From Erythrobacter sp. (GTDB lineage Bacteria; Pseudomonadota; Alphaproteobacteria; Sphingomonadales; Sphingomonadaceae), in NCBI GenBank assembly GCA_030148605.1, contig JASBTD010000063.1:124001-188000 (forward strand): 64,000 bases of DNA, in the 5' to 3' direction. The notes under the pieces are model-generated. The model was not told where the DNA came from. It saw nothing but the letters and a program-made list of their open reading frames with translations, and made no database searches. Shown here piece after piece: positions 27,244 to 37,055 of the stretch. Each line of letters opens with the position of its first letter. The first letter of the stretch is position 1. A program made the translations under genes and the position numbers.

Positions 27244-27300
27244 GCGCGTCGCTCTTTGCCTGGCTCAGGGATTGGCCCGGCGCGGAAAAGCTTTCGTTTT

Positions 27301-27349
27301 GAGCGACATCTGTGGGCTTTGTGAGATGCTCTCGCAAGGCCCGTCGCTT
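27301..27349 (+). promoter_or_regulatory. leader hairpin between riboswitch and btuB (possible expression platform)
   Basis: An inner stem of 12 pairs (27314-27325 with 27331-27342; two G-T wobbles, 5-base loop) is continued after an internal loop by GAGCGAC (27301-27307) with GTCGCTT (27343-27349). No T-run follows, so it is not a plain terminator, and the ribosome site ACGGGAG at 27354-27360 lies just outside it. It may compete with an upstream sequence, but the partner is not clear by eye. Confidence 0.45.
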
Positions 27350-27369
27350 CGGAACGGGAGTATCGATTG

Positions 27370-29319
27370 ATGAATTCACGAAGTTTGTTGTGCGGCGTGG
27401 CTTTGGCTGCGCTGGCGTGGGGCGCGCCGGTTTTGGCGCAGGATGCTGGTGCTCGGCAGGATGCGCCGGACAGGATCGAGATCGCTGACTACAAACGCAC
27501 CGATATCCTGGTGAGTGGCAGCCGCTCGGACAATGATCCCTATCCAGAGGAATACACCGGATCTGTCACGATCCTTGAGGCGGATCAGTTGTCCCGCCGC
27601 CAGGTGCGTGACGTTGCAGACGTGTTGCGCGATGTGCCGGGCGTGGCGGTTGCAGGCATTCCGGGGCAGACCCAGCTGCGTGTGCGTGGCAGCGAAGCCA
27701 ATCATGTGCTGGTGCTGGTCGACGGGATCGAAGTCTCCGATCCCTTTGCCGGCGAGTTCGATGTCGGGACTCTGCAGGCCGAGATCGGCAGCCGGGTGGA
27801 GGTTTTGCGCGGGCCGCAATCCGCACTCTACGGGTCGGATGCGATCGGCGGCGTGGTTGCCTATGACAGCGGGCGTTTCGATGGCGCGTCTGCATGGTTT
27901 GAGGCGGGTTCCAACAGCACCTTCAATGGCTCGGCACGTGTGGGCAAGACCGGCCAGCGATGGAATGCCTCGCTGTCTGGCGTCATCGTCAGCACCAATG
28001 GCGAACCCAACGCCAGAGGGGGCTCGCGTGATATCGGGCGCGACAGCTACACGCTTTCAGGCAAGGTCAGTGTCGAACCATCATACGGATTCGAACTGCG
28101 TGCCTCCGCGCGCTTTGTGCAGACCGAAGGCGAGTTCAACGACAGCGATTTCGATACGACCAGTCCGACCTTCGGCTTCATCATCGATTCGCCGGGCACC
28201 ACCTTCGAAAATGAGGCGATTTATGCACTGGTCGGCGCGCGCGTCTCGACCATGGATGGCAAGTGGACGCACGACCTTTCCGGGCAGATTGCAGACATCG
28301 CGCGCGATACATTTGGTGCGTTTGGCCGCACTTCGGGCAGCGATGGCGATCGGCTCAAGGCGTCGTATGTCTCATCGCTCAGCTTTGGCGCCAACGGTAT
28401 CGATCAGGCATTGACCTTCGCCGCCGATTGGGAACGCGAGCGGTTTCGCAATGACGATCCGTTCGATTTCGCATTCACCGGGCGCCGCATAATCGAGAAT
28501 GTCGGGCTGTCAGGCGAATATCGCTTTGCCGGCGAGTGGTTCGATTTTTCCGCAGCAGTCCGGCATGACATCAATGATCGCTTCGCTGATGAAACGACTT
28601 TTCGCTTCGGCGCCGGTATCGATGCAAGCCATGATACGCGCCTGAGAGCTGCTTATGGCACCGGCATCAAGAATCCGGGATTTTTCGAGCTGTTCGGCTT
28701 TTTCGACGGGCGCTTTATCGGCAATGAGGAACTCACACCGGAAAGGTCCGAAAGCTGGGAAATCGGGATTGACCAGCGCTTGGCGGATGATGCCATCATG
28801 CTTTCCGCGACCTATTTTGACAGCCGCTTGAAGGACGAAATCTTCACGACCTTTCCTGCACCAGACTTTGTTGCGACGCCTGCCAACCGGGCCACGCTGT
28901 CAAAACAGCACGGAGTCGAAATAAGTGCAAAGGCGCAGCTGGGGCGGCATTTTACACTCGATGCGGCCTATGCCTGGCTCAATGCAGAGGAAGACGGGGT
29001 GGAGGAAGTCCGCCGCCCGGGCAATATCGCCTCGGCGGCGCTTAACTGGACCGCGCCGAACGATGCAGCCGCGATGACGCTGGTCTTGCGGCACAATGGC
29101 GCGACCGATGATGTTGCCTTCACCGATCCCAGCTTCATTCCGGTTACGGAACGTTTGGACAGCTACACTCTGGTCAATTTCAACGCGGAAGCTCGCATAT
29201 CGGAGCGTATTCGCCTGTTCGGCCGTGTCGAGAACCTGTTCGACGAAACATATGAGCAGGTTTTCAGCTTTGTTTCGCCGGGGCGCAGCTTCGCAGCGGG
29301 TTTGCGCGCCGATTTCTAA
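27370..29319 (+). CDS. btuB: TonB-dependent cobalamin receptor, BtuB type
   Basis: Outer-membrane receptor for vitamin B12. The 649-residue protein has a signal peptide (LCGVALAALAWGAPVLAQ), a TonB-box-like TDILVSGSR at about residue 42, a plug domain (VRDVADVLRDVPGVAV, QLRVRGSEANHVLVLVDGIEV, EVLRGPQSALYGSDAIGG) and a beta barrel ending in Phe (AAGLRADF), as outer-membrane proteins do. Substrate is assigned from the cobalamin riboswitch in front and from BtuB-like size. The ATG at 27370 is chosen over the adjacent TTG because ACGGGAG lies at proper distance. No btuFCD transporter is in the window. Confidence 0.9.
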   Translation: MNSRSLLCGVALAALAWGAPVLAQDAGARQDAPDRIEIADYKRTDILVSGSRSDNDPYPEEYTGSVTILEADQLSRRQVRDVADVLRDVPGVAVAGIPGQTQLRVRGSEANHVLVLVDGIEVSDPFAGEFDVGTLQAEIGSRVEVLRGPQSALYGSDAIGGVVAYDSGRFDGASAWFEAGSNSTFNGSARVGKTGQRWNASLSGVIVSTNGEPNARGGSRDIGRDSYTLSGKVSVEPSYGFELRASARFVQTEGEFNDSDFDTTSPTFGFIIDSPGTTFENEAIYALVGARVSTMDGKWTHDLSGQIADIARDTFGAFGRTSGSDGDRLKASYVSSLSFGANGIDQALTFAADWERERFRNDDPFDFAFTGRRIIENVGLSGEYRFAGEWFDFSAAVRHDINDRFADETTFRFGAGIDASHDTRLRAAYGTGIKNPGFFELFGFFDGRFIGNEELTPERSESWEIGIDQRLADDAIMLSATYFDSRLKDEIFTTFPAPDFVATPANRATLSKQHGVEISAKAQLGRHFTLDAAYAWLNAEEDGVEEVRRPGNIASAALNWTAPNDAAAMTLVLRHNGATDDVAFTDPSFIPVTERLDSYTLVNFNAEARISERIRLFGRVENLFDETYEQVFSFVSPGRSFAAGLRADF

Positions 29320-29349
29320 AACACTCGCTTTTTTCGGGGAAATGCATAG

Positions 29350-30429
<1,080 letters not shown>

Positions 30430-30433
30430 TGCG

Positions 30434-31558
30434 ATGAGCTTCACTTCGATTTCCGAGCTTGCGTCATGTCGCCGCCTGGTCGTGAAGATCGGCAGCGCGC
30501 TGCTCGTCAAGAATGGAGAGGCCAACACGCATTGGCTCGAAACGCTCGCGCAAGACCTCGCCAAGCTGCGCGAACAAGGCATTGAAATCATTGTCGTAAG
30601 CTCAGGTGCGATTGCATTGGGCGCGGCGCGGCTGGGCCTTGCAGGGGGCGGGCGAAAGAGCCTGGCAGATGCGCAGGCGGCGGCCTCTGTCGGGCAGATT
30701 GCGCTGGCTGGCCTGTGGGCAGAAAAGCTAGCCGCGCATGGCATGACAGCGGCGCAGATGCTGCTGTCACTGAGCGATCTGGAAGACAGGCGGCGCTATC
30801 TCAATGCTTCGGCAACTCTGGCGCGCTTGCTGGAAGCTGGCGCTGTGCCGGTGATCAATGAGAATGACAGCGTCGCGACCGAAGAAATCCGTTTTGGCGA
30901 CAATGACCGGCTGGCCGCGCGGGCAGCGCAGGCAGCTGGTGCTGATGCTGTGCTGCTGCTGTCCGATGTCGACGGGCTTTATGATCGCGACCCGGCAGAG
31001 CGCGGCGCCAGCCTGATCGAGCGGGTCGAAGGGATCACGCCGGAAATATTGGCGATGGCGGGCGAAGGATCGTCATCGGGCATGGGCTCTGGCGGGATGA
31101 CCTCCAAATTGCAGGCCGCGCAGATCGCAGAACGCGCCGGGATCACGCTTGCGATCATCAACGGCAAGCAGGAATCGCCCATCACCCATGCAGTGGCGAG
31201 CAATCGCGGCACGATTTTCTCTCCGCAACGAAGCGACGGCGCGCGCAAGGCGTGGCTGGGCGGCCGGATTGTGTCTTCGGGCAGGCTGACAGTCGACGAA
31301 GGATGCGCCAAGGCAATGATCGAAGGCGGAGCCAGCGTGCTCGCCGTTGGGGTCACTGCGGTCGATGGCAATTTCCAGCGCGGCGACCTGGTCGAGATTT
31401 GCGGGCCGGATGGCGCTCCGCTGGCCAAGGGCCTGTCTGAATATGATGCGGTCAGCTGTCGCCGGATTGCGGGCCTGCGCGAAGATCACCAGGCCAAGAT
31501 CCTGGGCTATGCGCCGCGCGCGGCGGTGGTGCACCGCGATCACATGGTGATGCTGTGA
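30434..31558 (+). CDS. proB: glutamate 5-kinase
   Basis: First step of proline synthesis, phosphorylating glutamate. The 374-residue enzyme has an amino-acid-kinase domain (RRLVVKIGSALLVKNG, VVSSGAIALGAARLGL, NENDSVATEEIRFGDND, LLSDVDGLYDRDP, and GSGGMTSKLQAA) and a C-terminal PUA domain (about 275-365, starting GRIVSSGRLTVDEGC). Both domains are complete. Four bases separate it from obgE, and its stop overlaps the next gene's GTG. Confidence 0.95.
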   Translation: MSFTSISELASCRRLVVKIGSALLVKNGEANTHWLETLAQDLAKLREQGIEIIVVSSGAIALGAARLGLAGGGRKSLADAQAAASVGQIALAGLWAEKLAAHGMTAAQMLLSLSDLEDRRRYLNASATLARLLEAGAVPVINENDSVATEEIRFGDNDRLAARAAQAAGADAVLLLSDVDGLYDRDPAERGASLIERVEGITPEILAMAGEGSSSGMGSGGMTSKLQAAQIAERAGITLAIINGKQESPITHAVASNRGTIFSPQRSDGARKAWLGGRIVSSGRLTVDEGCAKAMIEGGASVLAVGVTAVDGNFQRGDLVEICGPDGAPLAKGLSEYDAVSCRRIAGLREDHQAKILGYAPRAAVVHRDHMVML

Positions 31559-32481
31559 GCGGTGAAAGGCCGCTCGCGCTGACTGGCGGCACCGGCTTTG
31601 TGGGGCAAGCGGTGCTGGATGAAATGGCCCGCCGCAACATTCCCGCGCAAGCGCTGGCGCGCCGCGCAAGCGATCATGGGCATCCGCGTGTCGAATGGGT
31701 GATGGGCGATCTGGCCAATGCACGTGCGCTTGACCATCTGTGCGCGGGTGCAAGCGCGGTGATCCATATTGCCGGACTCACCAACACGCCCGATCCGGGC
31801 GAATTTCATACCGCCAATGTCACGGGCACTGCGAATGTGATTGCAGCTGCCAAGCGAGACGGTGTGAAGCGATTTGTCTTCGTCTCCTCGCTCAGCGCCC
31901 GCGAACCGGCCTTGTCTGCCTATGGTGCGTCCAAGGCCGAGGCCGAGAAGCTGGTCGAACAAAGCGGGCTCGACTGGACCATAGTGCGCCCGCCCGCGGT
32001 TTACGGCCCGCGCGACACAGACATGTTCGAATTGTTCCGCACAGCCAAACTCGGCGTGGTGCCGTTGCCGCCCGGTGGCGCAACCTCGATCATCCATGTC
32101 GACGATCTGGCCGGGTTGCTGGTCGATCTGGTCGATGCCCAGCCAGCGCTCGTCCGCAAGAAGGTCTTCGAGCCTGACGATGGCCGCGAAGGCGGCTGGA
32201 GCCACAAGGAAATGGCCAAGGCGATCGGGGAAGCGGTGGGCGAACGTGTGTTTGCCCCGCATTTGCCGCGAATTGTGCTGCGAAGCGCCGCGACTATCGA
32301 CAGGCTGGTGCGCGGCGCCAATGCCAAGCTGACGCAGGATCGCGTTGGCTATATGTGCCATCCAAACTGGGTCGCGCGGTCTGATCGCAAGGTGCCTGAC
32401 ACCATCTGGCAACCGCATATCGACGGGGAAAGCGGCTTTGCAGCGACCGCGCAATGGTACCGCAAGCAGGGCTGGCTCTAA
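31555..32481 (+). CDS. NAD(P)-dependent epimerase/dehydratase (extended SDR)
   Basis: A 308-residue Rossmann protein with the SDR dinucleotide motif LTGGTGFVGQAVL at the N-terminus, VIHIAGLTN, the FVSSLSAREP block, and the catalytic YGASKAEAEKL (Tyr-x3-Lys, about residue 122). The substrate is not evident; relatives act on nucleotide sugars, steroids or quinone-complex assembly (NDUFA9-like). GTG start overlaps the proB stop, so it is co-translated. The C-terminal part (GYMCHPNWVARSDRKVPD) resembles proteins annotated as complex I assembly epimerases, but this is weak. Confidence 0.8.
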   Translation: MSGERPLALTGGTGFVGQAVLDEMARRNIPAQALARRASDHGHPRVEWVMGDLANARALDHLCAGASAVIHIAGLTNTPDPGEFHTANVTGTANVIAAAKRDGVKRFVFVSSLSAREPALSAYGASKAEAEKLVEQSGLDWTIVRPPAVYGPRDTDMFELFRTAKLGVVPLPPGGATSIIHVDDLAGLLVDLVDAQPALVRKKVFEPDDGREGGWSHKEMAKAIGEAVGERVFAPHLPRIVLRSAATIDRLVRGANAKLTQDRVGYMCHPNWVARSDRKVPDTIWQPHIDGESGFAATAQWYRKQGWL

Positions 32482-32531
32482 GCCCTATTTGGATATCGCG
32501 CCGATTCCTCATACTATTCCAATGGGTTCGC

Positions 32532-32569
32532 GAATCACGCTGGCGGAATGTTCCGCCGATTGAATCACG
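32532..32569 (+). repeat. GAATCACG direct repeats around a 7-bp hairpin, upstream of a lipoprotein gene
   Basis: GAATCACG occurs at 32532-32539 and 32562-32569. Between them GGCGGAA-TG-TTCCGCC (32542-32557) forms a perfect stem. Both repeats contain GAATC, a GANTC (CcrM-type) methylation site. It lies 13 to 50 bases before the ATG, so it is part of the leader or promoter of the small lipoprotein. Confidence 0.6.
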
Positions 32570-32581
32570 AAGGGGATATTC

Positions 32582-33007
32582 ATGAAGAAGTTTATTGCAT
32601 TGGCCGCGGTTGCGGCGCTTGGTGCTTGCGCGGCGCAGGAAGAAGCACCGGCTGAAGAAGCTACGGAGGAAGTTGCCGAGGCCGGGCCGATCGCAGCTGA
32701 CGGCCTGCCGACACCCGGCACGTACAAGGTGACATTGGCCAATGGCGATGTGATCATGGAAGAGGTTCGCGAAGACGGAACCTACACCGCCACCATGGCT
32801 GACGGCACCACCGAAAGCGGCACCTGGTCGCAACCATCGCCTGACAAATATTGCACGACTTCGGAAGGCGAAGATTCCGAAGAAAACTGCAATGACGAGA
32901 AGATCGACGAAAACGGAGTGTGGGTTTCGACCGATTCCGAAAGCGGCGACACCGCAGTGGTCGAGCGCGTAGTTGAAGAGCAAGCCGAGGCTGAAGCGGC
33001 TGAATAA
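32582..33007 (+). CDS. small acidic lipoprotein
   Basis: A 141-residue lipoprotein: signal MKKFIALAAVAALGAC with the lipidated Cys at residue 16, then a Glu/Ala-rich spacer (about 18-37), a compact domain with TPGTYKVTLANGDVIMEEV and DGTYTATMADGTTESGTW, which look like beta hairpins, two Cys (YCTTSEG, ENCNDE) and a Glu/Ala-rich tail. The whole protein is strongly acidic. Similar proteins are annotated as hypothetical in related genomes; I cannot give a function. A monocistronic unit is suggested by hairpins before and after it. Confidence 0.75.
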   Translation: MKKFIALAAVAALGACAAQEEAPAEEATEEVAEAGPIAADGLPTPGTYKVTLANGDVIMEEVREDGTYTATMADGTTESGTWSQPSPDKYCTTSEGEDSEENCNDEKIDENGVWVSTDSESGDTAVVERVVEEQAEAEAAE

Positions 33008-33013
33008 GTTCGT

Positions 33014-33039
33014 GCGGGGCGTCTTTTGTGGCGCCCCGC
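33014..33039. terminator. GC-rich hairpin between convergent genes
   Basis: GCGGGGCG (33014-33021) pairs perfectly with CGCCCCGC (33032-33039); the loop contains TCTTTTGTGG. No T-run follows on either strand, so termination is uncertain. It lies between the stops of the lipoprotein and cysH, which face each other. Confidence 0.5.
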
Positions 33040-33043
33040 TAAC

Positions 33044-33853
33044 TCACAGGAACGGCTCGTAACCGGGCGGTAGCTCGCCATCCTCGGTCAGCGGCGTATG
33101 GATGCCGCATTCAGTCTTGTCCCAGCCTTTCCAGCGGCCAGAGCGCGGGTCTTCACCTGGCGCGACCTTGTGCGTGCAAGGGCTGCATCCGATGGAGGGA
33201 AAACCCTGCGCCACAAGGGGGTGCTGCGGCAGGTCGTGCATCACGAAATAGGCGGCGATCTGGCTCGCGTCCCAATCGATCAGCGGGTTGATCTTCAAGC
33301 GGCCTTGCGCATCGGACGTATCGATTTCGAACCGCGGCAGGTTCGCACGGGTTGAAGACTGGAATGCCTTGCGACCTGTAAAACTCGCATCGAACTCTGC
33401 CAGCGCCTTGGCGAGCGGTTTCACCTTGCGGATTTCGCAGCAACCATCGGGATCGTAAGACCAGCGCAGGCCGGATTCGTCCTTCGTCTCAAGCTCGGTG
33501 AGATCGGGGTAAAGGTTGATCAAGTTCTTGAGACCGATCCGTTCGGCCAGATCGTCACGATATGCCAGCGTTTCAGGGAAATGCTTGCCGGTTTCGAGGA
33601 ACAGCACCGGCACATTTGGATCAATGCTGCCGATCAGATGGAGCAAGACCGCGCTTTCCGCGCCGAAACTGGATACGGCAGCGATATCACCCGCAAGCCC
33701 GTCTTTGATCACGGCTTCCAGCATTTCCTCGGTCGATGATCCGCGAAACATGCGGTTGAGGCGCACGGCATCGTGCTCGGTGAAACGCGGACCGGTGTCG
33801 ATCCGGTCAATCTCGCGGCCATCCGCACGCAGGTGTTGTGCCGGCTTATTCAT
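33044..33853 (-). CDS. cysH: assimilatory APS/PAPS reductase (iron-sulfur type)
   Basis: Reduces adenylylated sulfate to sulfite. The 269-residue protein has AAVSSFGAESAVLLHLI (PP-loop-like site) and both Cys pairs, CC in DGCCEIRKVKP and C-x2-C in IGCSPCTHKV, that hold a 4Fe-4S cluster and mark the APS-reductase group rather than E. coli-type PAPS reductase. The nucleophilic Cys is in ECGIH near the C-terminus. Start at 33853 (MNKPAQHL) overlaps the DUF934 stop by 8 bases; the longer track ORF runs inside that gene. Last gene of the sulfur operon. Confidence 0.93.
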   Translation of the reverse strand: MNKPAQHLRADGREIDRIDTGPRFTEHDAVRLNRMFRGSSTEEMLEAVIKDGLAGDIAAVSSFGAESAVLLHLIGSIDPNVPVLFLETGKHFPETLAYRDDLAERIGLKNLINLYPDLTELETKDESGLRWSYDPDGCCEIRKVKPLAKALAEFDASFTGRKAFQSSTRANLPRFEIDTSDAQGRLKINPLIDWDASQIAAYFVMHDLPQHPLVAQGFPSIGCSPCTHKVAPGEDPRSGRWKGWDKTECGIHTPLTEDGELPPGYEPFL

Positions 33854-34313
33854 GGCGCAGCTCGGGGATCGGGCGGCGCGCATCTGCCGCATGCTGATAG
33901 ACATTGTCCCAGCGCGCGAAGGCGGCCTGTGCGTCCTCTTCGTCAAGCGCTGCTTCAGGCGCGAACGCATCGAACCCGCAGCGGCGCAGATAGGCGAGCT
34001 GGTCAATCCCGATATCGCCCACGGCGCGCAGTTCGCCGGTGTAGCCCGCTTCGCGCAGCACCCGGGCTGAGGAATAGCCGCGCCCGTCGCCGAACACAGG
34101 GAAGTTCACTTCCACCAGTTGCAAGCGATCGAGAAAGGGCAGCAAGTCACGCGCATCATCGCCCGGTTCGATCCTGACGGCGACCGCGTTGGTCTGCTCT
34201 AGGAAGCTGTCGACCGTTACCTGAGCGTGGTCAGCCACTTCATCGTCGCGAAAGCGGAACTGAACGTCATCGGGGCTGGTGCCGAAATCGGTTTCGGAAA
34301 CTTCATTCGCCAT
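33846..34313 (-). CDS. DUF934 family protein of the sulfite-reduction operon
   Basis: A 155-residue protein of the DUF934 family, recognisable from VEVNFPVFGDGRGYSSARVLRE and GDIGIDQLAYLRRCGFDAF. Its function is not established; the family almost always sits between or beside cysI and cysH, as here, so it is thought to help sulfite reduction or electron supply. It overlaps cysI by 11 bases upstream and cysH by 8 bases downstream. No signal peptide and a single Cys (RRCGF). Confidence 0.88.
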   Translation of the reverse strand: MANEVSETDFGTSPDDVQFRFRDDEVADHAQVTVDSFLEQTNAVAVRIEPGDDARDLLPFLDRLQLVEVNFPVFGDGRGYSSARVLREAGYTGELRAVGDIGIDQLAYLRRCGFDAFAPEAALDEEDAQAAFARWDNVYQHAADARRPIPELRHE

Positions 34314-35937
34314 AAAGCGCCTCCTTGAATGGCTCCATGCCGATGCGGCGATAGGTATCGAGGAAGCGTTCGCCTTCCTCGCGCTGATCGAGATAGATGT
34401 CGGTCACTGTCTCGACCGCGTTGACGATGCCTTCCTCGTCAAACCCGCGACCGGTGATCTTCGCCAGAGCGGTGTCTTCAGCTTCGCTTCCGCCGAGCAG
34501 CAGCTGGTAATTCTCGACGCCTTTCTTATCGACGCCCAGAATGCCGATGTGCCCTGCATGGTGATGCCCGCAGGCATTGATGCAGCCGGAAATCTTGAGC
34601 TTCAATTCGCCCAGTTCCTGCGTGCGGCCTTTCTTTGCAAACCGCTCTGAAATCTGCTGCGCGATCGGGATCGAGCGCGCATTGGCCAGGCTGCAATAGT
34701 CGAGGCCGGGGCAAGCAATGATGTCTTCAATCGTGTCGAGATTTGGCGAGCCAAGCCCCGCGGCATCCAGCCTGGTCCAAAGCGCATGCAAATCAGCGAT
34801 CTTTACATGCGGCAACACGATGTTCTGCGTGTGCGTGACGCGGCTTTCATCGAAGCTGTATTCCTTCGATAGCTCTGCCATCAGATGCATTTGCTCGGTT
34901 GAAGCATCGCCCGGAATGCCGCCAACCGGCTTCAGGCTGATCACGGCGCTGACATAGCCCGGAGCCTTGTGCGGATGGGTGTTGGTATCAACCCACAGCG
35001 CGAAGTCCGGGTCGGAACGATCGATTTCCGTCGGCAAGCCCGTTTCGAACGCAGGGTCCGCAAAGTAGGGCTTGATCCGCTCCAGCTCTGCCAGCGGGGG
35101 TTCCACTCCCTGCTCAAGCAAGTGTGTGAACTCTTCCTCGACCTGGCGCGTATATTCCTCAGCGCCCAGCTCGTGCACCAGGATCTTGATCCGCGCCTTG
35201 TACTTGGTGTCGCGCCGGCCATAGCGGTTGTAGACGCGCAGGCACGCCTCGGCATAGGTGACCAGCTGATCAAGCGGCACGAATTCGCGTATGCAGGGCG
35301 CAATCATGGGCGTGCGGCCCATGCCGCCGCCAACATAGAATGCAGCGCCGATCTCGCCATTCCGCTCGACAATCTGGATGCCGATATCGTGCAGCTTCAT
35401 CGCTGCGCGGTCTTTCTCTGCTGCGATCACCGCGATCTTGAACTTGCGCGGCAGGAAGCTGAATTCGGGATGGAAGCTCGACCACTGGCGCAGCAATTCA
35501 GCATAAGGCCGCGGGTCAATGAGCTCATCCGCCGCCACGCCGGCAAAATGATCCGAGCTGATATTGCGGATGCAGTTGCCGCTGGTCTGGATCGCATGCA
35601 TCTCTACCTTGGCCAGATCGGCAAGCAGGTCAGGCGCTTCTTCCAACTTGATCCAGTTGTACTGGATGTTCTGACGCGTGGTGAAATGGCCGTAGCCACG
35701 GTCATATTTCTCCGCGATATCCGCCAGCGCATGCATCTGCGCCGAATTGAGCGTGCCATAGGGGATCGCAACGCGCAGCATATAGGCATGGAGCTGCAGA
35801 TAGAGCCCGTTCATCAGGCGCAGCGGGCGGAATTGCTCTTCCGAAAGCTTGCCTTCCAATCGCCGACGGGTCTGGTCGCGGAATTCCTCGACGCGGGTGT
35901 CGACCATCGCCTGGTCATATGAATCGTATTTGTACAT
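34303..35937 (-). CDS. cysI: sulfite reductase hemoprotein (nitrite/sulfite reductase family)
   Basis: Six-electron reduction of sulfite to sulfide using siroheme and a 4Fe-4S cluster. The 544-residue protein has two ferredoxin-like halves (FTTRQNIQYNW in the first) and the cluster/siroheme ligands C-x5-C in CPGLDYCSLA and C-x3-C in SGCINACGHHH. No CysJ flavoprotein is nearby, so electrons may come from a ferredoxin; a nitrite-reducing role is less likely given the cys neighbours. The ATG at 35937 overlaps the DUF2849 stop as TGATG; the track start is four codons upstream of it. Confidence 0.92.
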   Translation of the reverse strand: MYKYDSYDQAMVDTRVEEFRDQTRRRLEGKLSEEQFRPLRLMNGLYLQLHAYMLRVAIPYGTLNSAQMHALADIAEKYDRGYGHFTTRQNIQYNWIKLEEAPDLLADLAKVEMHAIQTSGNCIRNISSDHFAGVAADELIDPRPYAELLRQWSSFHPEFSFLPRKFKIAVIAAEKDRAAMKLHDIGIQIVERNGEIGAAFYVGGGMGRTPMIAPCIREFVPLDQLVTYAEACLRVYNRYGRRDTKYKARIKILVHELGAEEYTRQVEEEFTHLLEQGVEPPLAELERIKPYFADPAFETGLPTEIDRSDPDFALWVDTNTHPHKAPGYVSAVISLKPVGGIPGDASTEQMHLMAELSKEYSFDESRVTHTQNIVLPHVKIADLHALWTRLDAAGLGSPNLDTIEDIIACPGLDYCSLANARSIPIAQQISERFAKKGRTQELGELKLKISGCINACGHHHAGHIGILGVDKKGVENYQLLLGGSEAEDTALAKITGRGFDEEGIVNAVETVTDIYLDQREEGERFLDTYRRIGMEPFKEALYGE

Positions 35938-36233
35938 CAGATCACCCAATCCATCGCTTCGGGGTCTTTGGGTTTGAGCGTCAGGTCTGGCCGCACAGTC
36001 GGGCCGAGCGCGCGGACGCGGTCCTTGATATGCGCGGGGCGCACGCCCTTGTCGTCTCGCTCGGCGTCAAGTGAATAGGCCGAATTCACGCGGCGCGCGG
36101 ATTGCTCGCGCGCGATTATCTCGTCTGCGCGATCACCCACATCGACGGCTTCATCGACATAGAGCGACCAGCCCGTGCCATCCCACCAGACGACTGCGCC
36201 TGACTTGAGATCATTGCCGGTAAGGATTTTCAT
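35937..36233 (-). CDS. DUF2849 family protein
   Basis: A 98-residue protein of the DUF2849 family (MKILTGNDLKSGAVVWWDG, then LYVDEAVDVGDRADEI). The family is alphaproteobacterial and is found between cobA/cysG and cysI, exactly as here. No catalytic motif is visible and its role is unknown; a chaperone or siroheme-delivery part is only a guess from position. It overlaps cobA by 4 bases and cysI by one. Confidence 0.88.
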   Translation of the reverse strand: MKILTGNDLKSGAVVWWDGTGWSLYVDEAVDVGDRADEIIAREQSARRVNSAYSLDAERDDKGVRPAHIKDRVRALGPTVRPDLTLKPKDPEAMDWVI

Positions 36234-36988
36234 CGTGCGGACTCCTTGGCGATCCGGGCAAGCGATGCATCATCGCGCGCGGTGACTTCGCCGATCACGA
36301 TAAGCGCCGGGCTTTTGACAGCGTGCAGCTCGACCAGTTCGGGCAGACCGGCGAGCAGCCCGCGGATCACCCGCATTTCCGGGCGCGCAGCATTCTCGAT
36401 CACGGCAACGGGCATTTCCGGTGCCAGCCCGTCTTCCATCAGCTTTTCCGCGATTTGCGGCGCTGTTTTCACGCCCATGTAGATCACCAGCGTGCGGCCC
36501 TTGCCGGCCAGCCCGGTCCAATCCTGATCGGATAGGCCTTTGCATTGCCCGGCAACGAAGCTGACGATGCTGGACGCGTCGCGGTGGGTTAGGGCGATCT
36601 GCGCGGCTGCGGCGGCGCCATTGGCGGCGCTGATGCCCGGAATGATTTCGACCGGCACACCTGCGGCGCGCGCATCTTCCGCCTCTTCTCCGCCGCGCCC
36701 GAAGATCAGCGGGTCGCCGCCTTTAAGGCGCACAACGTCGCGCCCGTTTAGCGCTTCGCGGATCAGCAATGCGTTGATCTCGCCCTGCGGCAAAGTGTGT
36801 TTCGAACGCTGCTTAGCGACGGATATCAGCTCTGCATCGTCGCGTGCGAGCGCGAGGATGGCCGGATCAACCAGCCCGTCGTGAACGATGATTTCCGCGG
36901 TCTGGATCAGCCGGGCAGCGCGCAGGGTCAACAGGTCGGGGTCACCTGGCCCTGCGCCAACGAGATATATGGTTCCGGGGTTTGCCAT
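36230..36988 (-). CDS. cobA: uroporphyrinogen-III C-methyltransferase
   Basis: Makes precorrin-2 from uroporphyrinogen III with two SAM, the first step towards siroheme (needed by the CysI next to it) and cobalamin. The 252-residue enzyme has VGAGPGDPDLLTLRA at the N-terminus, the LKGGDPLIFGRGGEEAE loop, IPGISAANGAAA and YMGVKTAPQI. It is a single-domain protein; the Met8-type dehydrogenase/ferrochelatase partner is at 62340-63137. First gene of the minus-strand cys operon; a possible promoter lies at 37056-37083. Confidence 0.94.
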   Translation of the reverse strand: MANPGTIYLVGAGPGDPDLLTLRAARLIQTAEIIVHDGLVDPAILALARDDAELISVAKQRSKHTLPQGEINALLIREALNGRDVVRLKGGDPLIFGRGGEEAEDARAAGVPVEIIPGISAANGAAAAAQIALTHRDASSIVSFVAGQCKGLSDQDWTGLAGKGRTLVIYMGVKTAPQIAEKLMEDGLAPEMPVAVIENAARPEMRVIRGLLAGLPELVELHAVKSPALIVIGEVTARDDASLARIAKESAR

Positions 36989-37055
36989 GCAGGCGAAATG
37001 GTCGATTGACCGCGCGCTCGCCAGCGAGAATGGATTTTATCCCGCGTAGCAAAGC

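Noticed and set aside
34969-35922. 317-codon plus-strand ORF opposite cysI
   Set aside because: Shadow of cysI; same reason applies to 38447-39421, 43568-44575 and 48383-50125.
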